Below, one piece after another: positions 32,111-41,183 of a DNA stretch of 64,000 nt (position 1 is its first letter; every line of letters starts with the position of its first letter). This DNA is from JAHJDO01 sp964437505. Its GTDB lineage: Bacteria > JAHJDO01. Both the position numbers and the translations under genes were made by a program. Below the pieces are notes generated by a model. It was given only the letters and a program-made list of their open reading frames with translations. It did no database searches and was not told the origin of the DNA. The stretch is from contig CAYTGU010000001.1 in assembly GCA_964437505.1 (NCBI GenBank), positions 80,425-144,424 of the forward strand, read 5' to 3'.

Positions 32111-35100
32111 ATGTCAAATAAACAAAAAAACAAACCTGTAGCTTCCGTAATGGTAATTGGTGCTGGGGTTGGCGGAATACAGGCATCTTTGGACCTGGCT
32201 GAGTCAGGGTTTAAGGTTTATCTTGTGGAATCATCGCCAACAATTGGCGGTGTAATGGCACAGCTTGATAAAACCTTTCCTACAAATGACTGCTCTATGT
32301 GCATAATGTCCCCGAAACTGGTTGAATGCGGCAGGCATCTGAATATAGAGAACATTACATATTCAGACATAGAAGATATTTCCGGTCAAGCAGGTAATTT
32401 TGTAGCACGCATCAAGAGAAAATCCAGATTTATAGATATAACGAAGTGTACCGGATGCGCTGAATGTGAAGACGTATGTCCTGTAAAGGTTCCAGATGAG
32501 TTCAATCAGGAACTAGTTTCTCGTAAAGCTATTTACAGACCGTTTCCACAAGCATATCCAAATGCGTATACTATTGAGAAAAATGATATTTCTCCATGTA
32601 GACTTGCATGTCCTGCAGGTGTTAATCCGCATGGATATATTGCACTCATTTCTGCAGGCAAGTATAAAGAGGCGCTTGATCTTGTAAGAGAGAGAATTGC
32701 GTTTGCTGCAGTGTGCGGCAGAGTTTGCCATCATCCGTGTGAAGCACAATGTAAAAGAGGAGAATATGACCAGCCAATTGCGATAAGATCTCTAAAGCGG
32801 TTTCTTACGGATTGGGAAGACAAGAACAGTGAACAGAAGACAGAAGGCAGAGGACAGAAGGCAGAAAAAGCAAAAAAAGATAAGATTGCAATTATTGGCT
32901 CCGGGCCAGCCGGCTTGAGCTGTGCTTATGATCTGGCAAGAGAAGGATATCCTGTTACAGTATTTGAAGCATTGCCTGTTGCAGGTGGAATGCTTGCAGT
33001 AGGCATACCTGAATATCGTTTACCTAAGAAGATATTGAATAAAGAGATCGAAATAATTCGAAATATGGGTGTTGAGATAAAAACAAATACTCGCATTGGA
33101 GATAAAATCAGTCTTAATGATTTAAAAAATAAAATGGGATACAAAGCTGTGTTCATTGCAGCAGGCGCTCATAAGGGGCTTAAGCTGGGTATTCCCGGCG
33201 AAGAGATGAAGGGAGTATTAGATTGCGTGGCATTCTTGAGAGAGGCAAATCTGGGCAAGCTCAAGCAAGTTAAAGGGAAAGTTGCTGTTATAGGAGGAGG
33301 AAATGCAGCTGTTGATTCTGCCAGAACTGCCTTGAGACTGGGAGCTAGTAAAGTAACCATCATATACAGGCGGACTAAAGTGGAAATGCCTGCAGACGAG
33401 GAAGAGATAAGAGCAGCAGAGGCAGAAGAGATTAGTATTGTCTATTTAGCTGCTCCGTTGAGAATAGTTGGAGAAAAGAGCAAAGTCTGTAAGATTGTTT
33501 GTCAAAAAATGAAGCTTGGCAAACCTGATGAGAGCGGAAGAAGAAGACCTGTCCCAATACCCAAAACTGATTTTATTGTTGAAATAGATCTGCTCATACC
33601 TGCTATAAGCCAGTCTCCAGACCTGTCTTTTATTCCGGAGGACAGTGGCATAAATATCAGTAAATGGAATACAATTGATGCTGATGCTGATACCTACCAG
33701 ACCGCTAAAGGAGGCATATTCGCAGGCGGGGATGTTACCAGTGGACCGGGAACGGTTATAGGGGCAATTGCAGCGGGAAAGAAAGCAGCTGTATCAATAA
33801 GGGGATATCTGCAAGGGGCAAAATTAACGTACAAGACTATTCAGGGTAATCCAAGTGAACCTGATATTGGAGATTACCTTGCTCCTGAGAAAAGAGTGAA
33901 AATGACTGAGCTTAATATAAAACCAAGGATTAAAAATTTCTCTGAAGTTGAGCTTGGATTCTCAGAAGAAGACGCGAGGAAAGAGGCAGAAAGGTGTCTT
34001 AACTGCGGAATCTGTTCCGGGTGCGGCGAATGTGAAAAAACATGTCAGGCAAACGCAATAGATCATGACATGAAGGATGAATTTGAAGAGATAAACATTG
34101 GCTCAATAATTCTTGCGCCAGGATTTGAGGAATTTAATCCTAAATTGAAATACGATTATGGATATAGTCGGTTCGAGAATGTAATCAGCAGTATTCAATT
34201 TGAGAGAATTTTGTCTGCTTCAGGACCTTATGAAGGACACTTGTTGAGACCATCTGATAAGAAATCGCCAAAGAGAATTGCGTTTCTTCAGTGTGTTGGC
34301 TCAAGGGATGTTGACTGTAAAGCAGGATACTGTTCTTCGGTATGTTGTATGTATGCTATAAAAGAAGCAATTATAGCAAAGGAACACAGTACGGAGGAAT
34401 TGGACATTAATATTTTCTTCATGGATATGAGGGCATATGGAAAGGACTTTGACAAATATTATGAAAGAGCAAAAGCCGAATATGGCGTAAGATTTATAAG
34501 ATCAAGAGTTTCAGAAGCAATAGAAGATGAAAAAACAGGCAATATTACATTAAAATATGTTAATGAAGAGGGGAACATATTCTTTGAAGAGTTTGATCTT
34601 GTTGTTCTTTCAGTAGGATTGAAGCCTTCTAAGAAAATTTCCGATCTTGCAAGAAAGATAGGCATTAAGCTTAACCAATATAATTTTTGTGATACAAGGG
34701 ATTTTCTTCCTTTAAACACTTCTAAATCAGGAATATTTGTATGCGGTGCGTTTAGCGGTCCAAAAGATATTCCTGAAACTGTAATGGGGGCAAGTGGAGC
34801 TGCCGCTGCTGCTGCTGAGCCGTTATTTAATGTTCGTGGTGAGTTAATAAAAGAGAAAGCATATCCGAAAGAACTAGATATACGTGGACAGGGGCCTAAA
34901 ATAGGAGTTTTTGTGTGCCACTGCGGTATTAATATTGGCGGCGTGGTGGATGTTAAAGATGTTGTTGAATACGCCAAAACTCTTCCAAACGTTATATATG
35001 CCGATGAGAATTTATATACATGCTCGCAGGATACTCAGCAAACCATTAAGGATAAGATTAAAGAGCATAGCTTAAACAGAGTAATAGTTGCTTCCTGTTC

Positions 35101-36556
35101 TCCGAGAACACATGAAGCTTTATTTCAGGAGACAATTAAAGAAGCTGGTCTGAATCCTTATCTGTTTGAAATGGGAAATATCAGGGATCAGTGTTCATGG
35201 GTACATATGAAGCAGCCTAAAGAGGCTACAGACAAAGCAAAAGATCTGGTCAGAATGACTGTAGCAAAAGCGCGGTTTAAACGGCCTCTGGAGAGAATTT
35301 CCTCGGATGTGACGCAGCAAGCTCTTGTTATTGGCGGAGGTGTGGCTGGAATAACTGCTGCCCTGTCAATAGCAAACAACGGGTTCCAGACATATCTTGT
35401 TGAAAAAGAAGCTGAGCTTGGAGGAAATCTGAGAAATATCCATTTTGATATAAACGGACAAGAAATCAGGACTAAATTTGAAAATCTAAAAAAACAACTT
35501 CAGAATAATAAGCATATAAAAGTCTATTTAAATTCGCGTGTTAAAGAGATTGAAGGGTATGTAGGGAATTTTAATTCAAAATTAAAAATTAATAATTCAA
35601 AATTAATTGAAATTAAGCATGGCGTTGTTATTGTAGCAACAGGAGCAGAGGAATATAAGCCAACAGAATATCTGTATGGAAGAGATAAACGAATTGTTAC
35701 ACAAAAAGAACTAGAACATACAATATCCTGTTCTGGTGCAGAATTAGATAATATGCAAACCGTTGTAATGATTCAGTGTGTTGGCTCAAGAGATGACGAG
35801 AGACCTTATTGCAGCAGAGTATGCTGCCAGCAGGCAGTAAAGAATGCTCTTCTATTAAAGAAAACAAATCCAGAGATTGAGATTTATGTTCTGTATAGAG
35901 ACATAAGAACTTATGGATTCTATGAAGATGCATATAGAGAAGCAAGGGATAAAGGGGTGATTTTTATAAGATACAACGATGATGAGAAACCGGATGTTAA
36001 GCTGGATAAGAAGAAATTAATTGTTTCTGTTAAGGATATAATCGTTGGAAGACGGCTGGATTTAAATACAGATTTACTGGTTTTGAGTGCAGGAATTATA
36101 CCTAATCCTGAAAATATAGAGCTTTCACAAATGATGAAAGTACCGTTAAACGAAGATAAATTCTTTCTTGAGGCGCACATGAAGCTCCGTCCTGTTGATT
36201 TTGCAACTGAGGGTATTTTTATGTGTGGGCTTGCTCATGGTCCAAAAAATATAAGAGAAAGCATTGTTCAAGCATACGCAGCAGCAGGCAGGGCATGTAC
36301 TGTATTGAGTAAAAAACAAATTTTTGCAGAGGGTACTATTTCTGTTGTTGATGAGACTAAATGTGACGGCTGCGGATTATGTGTTGAAGTATGCGCTTAT
36401 AAGGCAATAGAGATTGATGAGGAACGTAATGTTGCTGTTGTAAATTCTACCTTATGTAAAGGATGTGGAGCATGTTCTGCATCATGCAGACCAAACGCAA
36501 TAACAGTCAGCGGTTTTACAGACGAGCAAATTCTTGCGCAGATTGACGCGCTGTAA
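32111..36556 (+). CDS. Giant HdrA-GltD-HdrA electron-transfer flavoprotein
   Basis: 1481 residues. Order: HdrA-type FAD domain (about 10-110, GAGVGGIQASLDLA); ferredoxin motif CTGCAECEDVCPVKVP (about 117-132); a GltD-like module from about 156 to 615 (PCRLACPAG Fe-S helical domain, NAD(P)/FAD motif GSGPAGLSCAYDLA near 262, GGGNAAVDSA near 396); Cys-rich CLNCGICSGCGECEKTC (about 632-648); rest of the first HdrA module (to about 920); a second HdrA flavin module (GGGVAGITAAL near 1075); and two C-terminal [4Fe-4S] motifs (about 1417-1460). The GltD-like part may bring NAD(P)H electrons straight into HdrA. Two repeat-like inserts lie in linkers. mvhD follows 8 bases later. Confidence 0.9.
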   Translation: MSNKQKNKPVASVMVIGAGVGGIQASLDLAESGFKVYLVESSPTIGGVMAQLDKTFPTNDCSMCIMSPKLVECGRHLNIENITYSDIEDISGQAGNFVARIKRKSRFIDITKCTGCAECEDVCPVKVPDEFNQELVSRKAIYRPFPQAYPNAYTIEKNDISPCRLACPAGVNPHGYIALISAGKYKEALDLVRERIAFAAVCGRVCHHPCEAQCKRGEYDQPIAIRSLKRFLTDWEDKNSEQKTEGRGQKAEKAKKDKIAIIGSGPAGLSCAYDLAREGYPVTVFEALPVAGGMLAVGIPEYRLPKKILNKEIEIIRNMGVEIKTNTRIGDKISLNDLKNKMGYKAVFIAAGAHKGLKLGIPGEEMKGVLDCVAFLREANLGKLKQVKGKVAVIGGGNAAVDSARTALRLGASKVTIIYRRTKVEMPADEEEIRAAEAEEISIVYLAAPLRIVGEKSKVCKIVCQKMKLGKPDESGRRRPVPIPKTDFIVEIDLLIPAISQSPDLSFIPEDSGINISKWNTIDADADTYQTAKGGIFAGGDVTSGPGTVIGAIAAGKKAAVSIRGYLQGAKLTYKTIQGNPSEPDIGDYLAPEKRVKMTELNIKPRIKNFSEVELGFSEEDARKEAERCLNCGICSGCGECEKTCQANAIDHDMKDEFEEINIGSIILAPGFEEFNPKLKYDYGYSRFENVISSIQFERILSASGPYEGHLLRPSDKKSPKRIAFLQCVGSRDVDCKAGYCSSVCCMYAIKEAIIAKEHSTEELDINIFFMDMRAYGKDFDKYYERAKAEYGVRFIRSRVSEAIEDEKTGNITLKYVNEEGNIFFEEFDLVVLSVGLKPSKKISDLARKIGIKLNQYNFCDTRDFLPLNTSKSGIFVCGAFSGPKDIPETVMGASGAAAAAAEPLFNVRGELIKEKAYPKELDIRGQGPKIGVFVCHCGINIGGVVDVKDVVEYAKTLPNVIYADENLYTCSQDTQQTIKDKIKEHSLNRVIVASCSPRTHEALFQETIKEAGLNPYLFEMGNIRDQCSWVHMKQPKEATDKAKDLVRMTVAKARFKRPLERISSDVTQQALVIGGGVAGITAALSIANNGFQTYLVEKEAELGGNLRNIHFDINGQEIRTKFENLKKQLQNNKHIKVYLNSRVKEIEGYVGNFNSKLKINNSKLIEIKHGVVIVATGAEEYKPTEYLYGRDKRIVTQKELEHTISCSGAELDNMQTVVMIQCVGSRDDERPYCSRVCCQQAVKNALLLKKTNPEIEIYVLYRDIRTYGFYEDAYREARDKGVIFIRYNDDEKPDVKLDKKKLIVSVKDIIVGRRLDLNTDLLVLSAGIIPNPENIELSQMMKVPLNEDKFFLEAHMKLRPVDFATEGIFMCGLAHGPKNIRESIVQAYAAAGRACTVLSKKQIFAEGTISVVDETKCDGCGLCVEVCAYKAIEIDEERNVAVVNSTLCKGCGACSASCRPNAITVSGFTDEQILAQIDAL
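32824..32865 (+). repeat. Six heptamer repeats inside the giant HdrA gene
   Basis: Six 7-base units (GAACAGT, GAACAGA, AGACAGA, AGGCAGA, GGACAGA, AGGCAGA) run head to tail. The 42 bases keep the frame and encode a 14-residue polar linker just before the GltD-like flavin domain. Confidence 0.8.
35573..35606 (+). repeat. 13-base direct repeat inside the giant HdrA gene
   Basis: AATTCAAAATTAA occurs at 35573-35585 and again at 35594-35606, 21 bases apart, with AAATT between. It encodes the linker NSKLKINNSKL between VGNF and IEIKHG, the same place that carries an insert in the smaller HdrA-like gene (24132-24190). Confidence 0.75.
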
Positions 36557-36564
36557 GGATAAAA

Positions 36565-37008
36565 ATGAATAAGAATGCAAAACAGGAAACTAAAAGCTGG
36601 CAGCCAAAGATAATTGCTTTTCTATGCAACTGGTGTTCCTATGCTGGTGCTGATCTGGCTGGTATAAGCAGGTTGCAGTATCCGCCTAATGTGCGAATTA
36701 TCCGTGTACCATGCTCAGGAAGAATGAATCCTCTATATATAATCAGAGCTCTTCAGCATGGAGTTGACGGAGTCTTAGTTTCAGGTTGTCATCCGGGAGA
36801 CTGCCATTACATAACAGGTAACTATCATGCCAGAAGAAAGTTTGCTATGATAAACAGCCTGCTTCAATATGTCGGTATTGAGAAAGGGAGAGTACATTTC
36901 TCATGGGTATCTGCATCTGAAGGCGGCAAGTTCGCAGAAGTTATAAAACAAGTTACAGAGGATGTTAAGAAGCTCGGACCTGCAAAAAAAATGGTGAAAA
37001 AAATATGA
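36565..37008 (+). CDS. MvhD/FlxD iron-sulfur protein
   Basis: 147 residues with the full MvhD signature: CNWCSYAGAD (about 21-30), PCSGRM (about 49-54) and GCHPGDCHY (about 73-81), the ligands of its [2Fe-2S] cluster. It connects HdrA to an electron donor. It follows the giant HdrA gene by 8 bases and overlaps the next gene by 4, so the four genes from here to 39696 form a coupled FlxD-C-B-A-like set. Confidence 0.93.
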   Translation: MNKNAKQETKSWQPKIIAFLCNWCSYAGADLAGISRLQYPPNVRIIRVPCSGRMNPLYIIRALQHGVDGVLVSGCHPGDCHYITGNYHARRKFAMINSLLQYVGIEKGRVHFSWVSASEGGKFAEVIKQVTEDVKKLGPAKKMVKKI

Positions 37009-37844
37009 AAGATAAAAAGATTCAGGATATTGCGAGAAAACTTCTTAAAGAAAAGAAGGTAGATATTGTGATTGGTTTTGAGAAAGGGACGCTTCCTTCG
37101 TCTGCAACACCGTGTTTTATCAAGAATCCTGATGAGGCAGATAGACTTATATGGAACTCGTTCTGCGGAAATAATCTGGCAAATTATCTGCCAAAGCGCA
37201 AGGATAAAATCGGAATTGTAGCTAAAGGGTGTGATTCAAGATCCATAGTAGTTCTTATTCAGGAAAACCAGATAAAGCGAGAGCAACTATATATAATTGG
37301 AGTACCCTGTGATGGCATAACTGATAAGAACGGTGCGCTTCACGATTACTGTCTTATATGTGAACATAAGAATCCTGTAATATATGATGTGCTGGTTGGG
37401 GAAAAGGTTAAGGAAAGCAAGGAGAAAGATAAGTATAAAAAAATTGAGGATTTTGAGAAAAAATCTTCTTCTGATAAGTGGCACTATCTTGAATCTGAAT
37501 TATCAAAATGTATAAGATGCAATGCGTGCAGGAATGCATGTCCAACTTGTTATTGCAAAGAATGTTTTATTGATCAGGAAAAACCAAGATGGGTTGGCAC
37601 AACTAACAATATATCTGATACTATTTTCTTTCATCTTGGACGTATTTTTCATCAGGCAGGAAGATGTACAGATTGCGGAGCATGCGTAAGAGCCTGTCCA
37701 ATGAATATAGACCTGAGGCAGTTTACGCAGAAGATTACAAAGGACGGGAAAACACTTTTTGACTATGAAACAGGACTTGATATAAACGTTAAACCTCCAT
37801 TCACAACATTTAAAGAGGATGATTCTCAGGATTTTATAAAATGA
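37005..37844 (+). CDS. FlxC/FrhB-like iron-sulfur protein
   Basis: 279 residues. The N-terminal half (about 1-125) resembles the FrhB/FdhB-type domain, including AKGCDSRSIVVLIQENQI (about 69-86) and IGVPCDGI. The C-terminal half carries two [4Fe-4S] motifs, CIRCNACRNACP (about 167-178) and CTDCGACVRACP (about 222-233). It overlaps both neighbours. It probably relays electrons between the NAD(P)H-oxidising subunit and MvhD/HdrA. Confidence 0.8.
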   Translation: MKDKKIQDIARKLLKEKKVDIVIGFEKGTLPSSATPCFIKNPDEADRLIWNSFCGNNLANYLPKRKDKIGIVAKGCDSRSIVVLIQENQIKREQLYIIGVPCDGITDKNGALHDYCLICEHKNPVIYDVLVGEKVKESKEKDKYKKIEDFEKKSSSDKWHYLESELSKCIRCNACRNACPTCYCKECFIDQEKPRWVGTTNNISDTIFFHLGRIFHQAGRCTDCGACVRACPMNIDLRQFTQKITKDGKTLFDYETGLDINVKPPFTTFKEDDSQDFIK

Positions 37845-38854
37845 AGAAAAAAGTATTGGCAAAAAAGGATTTGCCGAAATTTATCAGTAAGCTTGTTAAA
37901 GAGTATGATTTTTTTGCTCCTGTAAAGAAAGAGGAGGGTATCCTTTTCTCAAAGATTGATAAAGCAGATGATATATGTCTTTCCTATTCAAATACAAAAA
38001 ATTCCGTAAAGGAATTTTTGCTTCCTCAATCAGAGGAACTTTTTAAATTTGCTAAAAAGGAAAACAGTAATGAAATTGCAGGTCCAAAGGAAAAGGAAAA
38101 GCGAAGTCTCCTCTTTGGAGTTCGCCCGTGTGACGGAAAGGCCATTGCTATGTTGGATAAGGTATTTTTGGAGAATATACCTGACTCATATTACAAAAGC
38201 AGACGTGAAAACACCTTAGTTTTTGGTATGGCATGCAATGAACCAGATCAAACATGTTTTTGCACATCTGTTGAAGGAGGACCTTTTTCAACTGAAGGGC
38301 TTGACGTGTTGTTTGTTGAACTAAAAGAAAAGTATCTTGTTATCCATGTAACAAAACAGTGCGAGAAGCTTTTTGCGCGTCTTGATGATGCTTCTCAGGA
38401 AGATATCAGGGAAGCAGAGAAGCTTAAAAAGAACGTAGAAAAAAAATTAAAACCTGTTTTTGAAATAAAGGATATAAAGGGAAAATTGGATGGGGCATTT
38501 GATAATCCGATCTGGGAGGAAATTCACCAAAAATGTATAAAATGCGGGATATGTACATATCTCTGTCCTGCTTGTCACTGCTTTGATATTCAGGATGAAA
38601 CTGTAGGAGAGAAAGGGCGCAGAATGAGAAATTGGGATTCGTGTATGTTCCCAAAATTTACACTGCATGTTTCAGGTCATAATCCTAGACCGACACAGAA
38701 GAAAAGATGGCGGCAGAGAATTATGCACAAATTTAACTATCTAAAAGAAAATACAGGATTATACGGATGCGTAGGTTGTGGAAGATGCGTAGAATACTGT
38801 CCTGTTAATCTGGATATCCGAAAAGTCTTAAAAGATATATTGGAGACAAAATGA
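37841..38854 (+). CDS. FlxB / sulfhydrogenase beta (AsrA-like) iron-sulfur protein
   Basis: 337 residues. GVRPCDGKAIAMLD (about 91-104) and CFCTSVEGGP are typical of the AsrA/HydB family. Two C-terminal [4Fe-4S] motifs follow: CIKCGICTYLCPACHC (about 232-247) and CVGCGRCVEYCP (about 310-321). The family pairs with a flavin NAD(P)H-oxidising subunit, here the next gene, which overlaps by 4 bases. Confidence 0.87.
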   Translation: MKKKVLAKKDLPKFISKLVKEYDFFAPVKKEEGILFSKIDKADDICLSYSNTKNSVKEFLLPQSEELFKFAKKENSNEIAGPKEKEKRSLLFGVRPCDGKAIAMLDKVFLENIPDSYYKSRRENTLVFGMACNEPDQTCFCTSVEGGPFSTEGLDVLFVELKEKYLVIHVTKQCEKLFARLDDASQEDIREAEKLKKNVEKKLKPVFEIKDIKGKLDGAFDNPIWEEIHQKCIKCGICTYLCPACHCFDIQDETVGEKGRRMRNWDSCMFPKFTLHVSGHNPRPTQKKRWRQRIMHKFNYLKENTGLYGCVGCGRCVEYCPVNLDIRKVLKDILETK

Positions 38855-39696
38855 ATAATCCATATTTACCAATTCCTATGATAATCAGAAGCATAATGAA
38901 TGAAACGACAGCTAAGGATATTAAAACATTTGAGCTTGCGTTTTTAAACAAGGAAGATGAAAAGAATTTTTCGTATTTACCAGGTCAGTTTGCAGAGATT
39001 TCCGTTTTGGGTTCAGGAGAAGCGCCAATAGGAATCGCATCATCCCCAACGGAAAAAGGGATCTTAAAATTTACCATTAAGCTATACGAAAAAGGGGTTG
39101 TGACAAATGCCCTTCACAATATGTTTGCAGGTGATAAAATTGGTGTTCGCGGTCCCTTTGGCAATAGCTTTGAATCAAAAAATATTAAGAATAAAAGTGT
39201 TGTAATTATAGGAGGAGGTTTTGCTTTTACAACTCTGCGTTCTTTAACAACATATATGATCCATTCTCATAACAGAAACAAGTTTAAAAATATTACAGTT
39301 ATCTACGGAGCAAGGAGTCCAGACGACTTAATTTATAAAAAAGAGTTGAAAGAGTGGGCTGAAAGAGACGATATGAAATTATATGTTACCGTTGACAAAG
39401 GGGATAAAGTCTGGAAGGGAAGAGAAGGATTTGTCCCAACTGTTGTGGGAGAAGTCCAGCCTTCTGCTCATGGGGCAGCAGCAATAATATGCGGGCCTCC
39501 AATAATGATAAAATTTACTATTCCAAAACTTGTAGAATTAGGATTCTCTCCGGAAAATATATTAAACTCGCTAGAAATGAGAATGAAATGCGGTATAGGG
39601 AAATGCGGCAGGTGCAATATAGGCAACAAATACGTTTGTAAAGACGGACCCATCTTCTCTCTTGCTGAACTAAATGACTTGCCTAAGGAATACTAA
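38851..39696 (+). CDS. FlxA / AsrB-like FAD-NAD(P) subunit
   Basis: 281 residues of the ferredoxin-NADP reductase type. The FAD domain (about 10-105) includes LPGQFAEISV. The NAD(P) domain (about 110-225) includes IIGGGFAFTTLRSL and CGPPIMI. The C-terminus has a [2Fe-2S] motif, CGIGKCGRCNIGNKYVC (about 249-265), as in PyrK, AsrB and HydG. It is the predicted point where NADH or NADPH enters the complex. It ends 9 bases before the tRNA-Met gene of the opposite strand. Confidence 0.9.
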   Translation: MNNPYLPIPMIIRSIMNETTAKDIKTFELAFLNKEDEKNFSYLPGQFAEISVLGSGEAPIGIASSPTEKGILKFTIKLYEKGVVTNALHNMFAGDKIGVRGPFGNSFESKNIKNKSVVIIGGGFAFTTLRSLTTYMIHSHNRNKFKNITVIYGARSPDDLIYKKELKEWAERDDMKLYVTVDKGDKVWKGREGFVPTVVGEVQPSAHGAAAIICGPPIMIKFTIPKLVELGFSPENILNSLEMRMKCGIGKCGRCNIGNKYVCKDGPIFSLAELNDLPKEY

Positions 39697-39705
39697 ACAA
39701 ATTTG

Positions 39706-39783
<78 letters not shown>

Positions 39784-39835
39784 ACTGTTCACAATGCACT
39801 TACGATTATAAGGAAGACGAAAAATCCTGTCAAGT

Positions 39836-39864
39836 TTGATTTTGAGGAGAGCTTGCTCTATAAT
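39836..39864 (+). promoter_or_regulatory. Promoter of purD
   Basis: TTGATT (39836-39841), a 17-base spacer and a perfect TATAAT (39859-39864), 25 bases before the purD ATG. No operator or riboswitch fold is evident. Confidence 0.7.
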
Positions 39865-39889
39865 AAATTTATAAAATAAGGAATTTTTT

Positions 39890-41164
39890 ATGAAGGTTCT
39901 GGTTGTTGGCAGTGGTGGTCGTGAGCATACACTTGTATGGAAGATTACCCAGAGTCCAAGAGTTTCTAAAATCTATTGCGCTCCGGGAAATGCAGGTATC
40001 AGCCAGAAGGCAGAATGTGTTTCGATAAAAGCTGAGAATATTTCTGAACTTATCCGTTTTGCAGAAGAGAAGAAAATTGATTTAACTGTGGTTGGTCCTG
40101 AAGCGCCTCTTACAAAGGGGATAGTTGATGAATTTGAAAAGAGAAATCTAAGGATCTTTGGCCCCTCAAAAAACGCTTCCCAGCTTGAAGGAAGCAAGGT
40201 ATTTGCAAAAGAAATAATGCTTGAAGCAGGAGTGCCAACAGGTAAGTGCGAAGTATTTGAGGATTCAGATAGAGCAGCGGAGTATATAAAATCGCAACCT
40301 GTTCCTATTGTTGTAAAAGCTGATGGGCTTGCTGCTGGCAAGGGAGTGATTGTTGCAAAAACAAAGGAAGAAGCATTAGAAGCTATAGACTTAATAATGA
40401 TAAAGAGAACATTTGGAAAAGCTGGAAATAGAATTATGATTGAGGAATGCTTGGTTGGAGAAGAGGCATCAATACTTGCATTCTGTGATGGAGAGAATTT
40501 TATCCCAATGGCCGCGTCACAGGACCATAAAGCAATTTATGATGGAGACAAAGGACCTAATACAGGAGGAATGGGAGCGTATTCCCCTGCTCCGCTTATT
40601 AATGAGCATATGATGGAAACAATATCCTCACAGGTCTTTCAACCCATAATAAATAAGATGAAGGAAAAAGGCATTCCATATAAAGGTGTTCTTTATGCAG
40701 GGCTTATGATTACAGAAAGCGGACTGAAAGTCCTTGAGTTCAATGTAAGATTCGGAGATCCTGAAACACAGGTAATACTTCCAAGGCTTAAGACAGACTT
40801 AGTAGATATTATGGAATCTTCTATAGATGGCAAACTGAATAAAATAAGTATTGAGTGGAAAAATGAGACGGCGGTGTGCGTTGTGATAGCATCAGGAGGT
40901 TATCCGGGTCCGTATAAGAAAGGAGAAATAATAACAGGAATTAAACAAGCTGAGGAATTACAGGATGTAATTGTATTCCACGCAGGCACAGCTTTAGCCG
41001 GAGGCGACATTATCACCTCCGGCGGAAGAGTTCTAGGCGTAACAGCTCTTGGAGCTAATATTGAGCAGGCTATTGATAAAACATATGAGGCAGTGGGAAA
41101 AATATATTTTAACAAGATGTATTTTAGAAGAGATATTGCGGATAAAGCGCTGAAGTATTTGTAG
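39890..41164 (+). CDS. purD: Phosphoribosylamine-glycine ligase
   Basis: ATP-grasp enzyme of purine synthesis that joins glycine to phosphoribosylamine. It has 424 residues. The N-terminal VLVVGSGGREHTLVWKI, the ATP-grasp KADGLAAGKGVIV (about 143-155) and the C-terminal NVRFGDPETQ (about 286-295) are all present. AAGGA precedes the ATG. It has its own promoter and stands alone between the tRNA and the AraC regulator. Confidence 0.97.
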   Translation: MKVLVVGSGGREHTLVWKITQSPRVSKIYCAPGNAGISQKAECVSIKAENISELIRFAEEKKIDLTVVGPEAPLTKGIVDEFEKRNLRIFGPSKNASQLEGSKVFAKEIMLEAGVPTGKCEVFEDSDRAAEYIKSQPVPIVVKADGLAAGKGVIVAKTKEEALEAIDLIMIKRTFGKAGNRIMIEECLVGEEASILAFCDGENFIPMAASQDHKAIYDGDKGPNTGGMGAYSPAPLINEHMMETISSQVFQPIINKMKEKGIPYKGVLYAGLMITESGLKVLEFNVRFGDPETQVILPRLKTDLVDIMESSIDGKLNKISIEWKNETAVCVVIASGGYPGPYKKGEIITGIKQAEELQDVIVFHAGTALAGGDIITSGGRVLGVTALGANIEQAIDKTYEAVGKIYFNKMYFRRDIADKALKYL

Positions 41165-41183
41165 AACGTAATGAATTTAAAAA

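Noticed and set aside
24132..35606. CRISPR array or transposon
   Set aside because: The repeats are short, few and inside genes, with no spacers of equal length, no cas genes and no transposase anywhere in the window.
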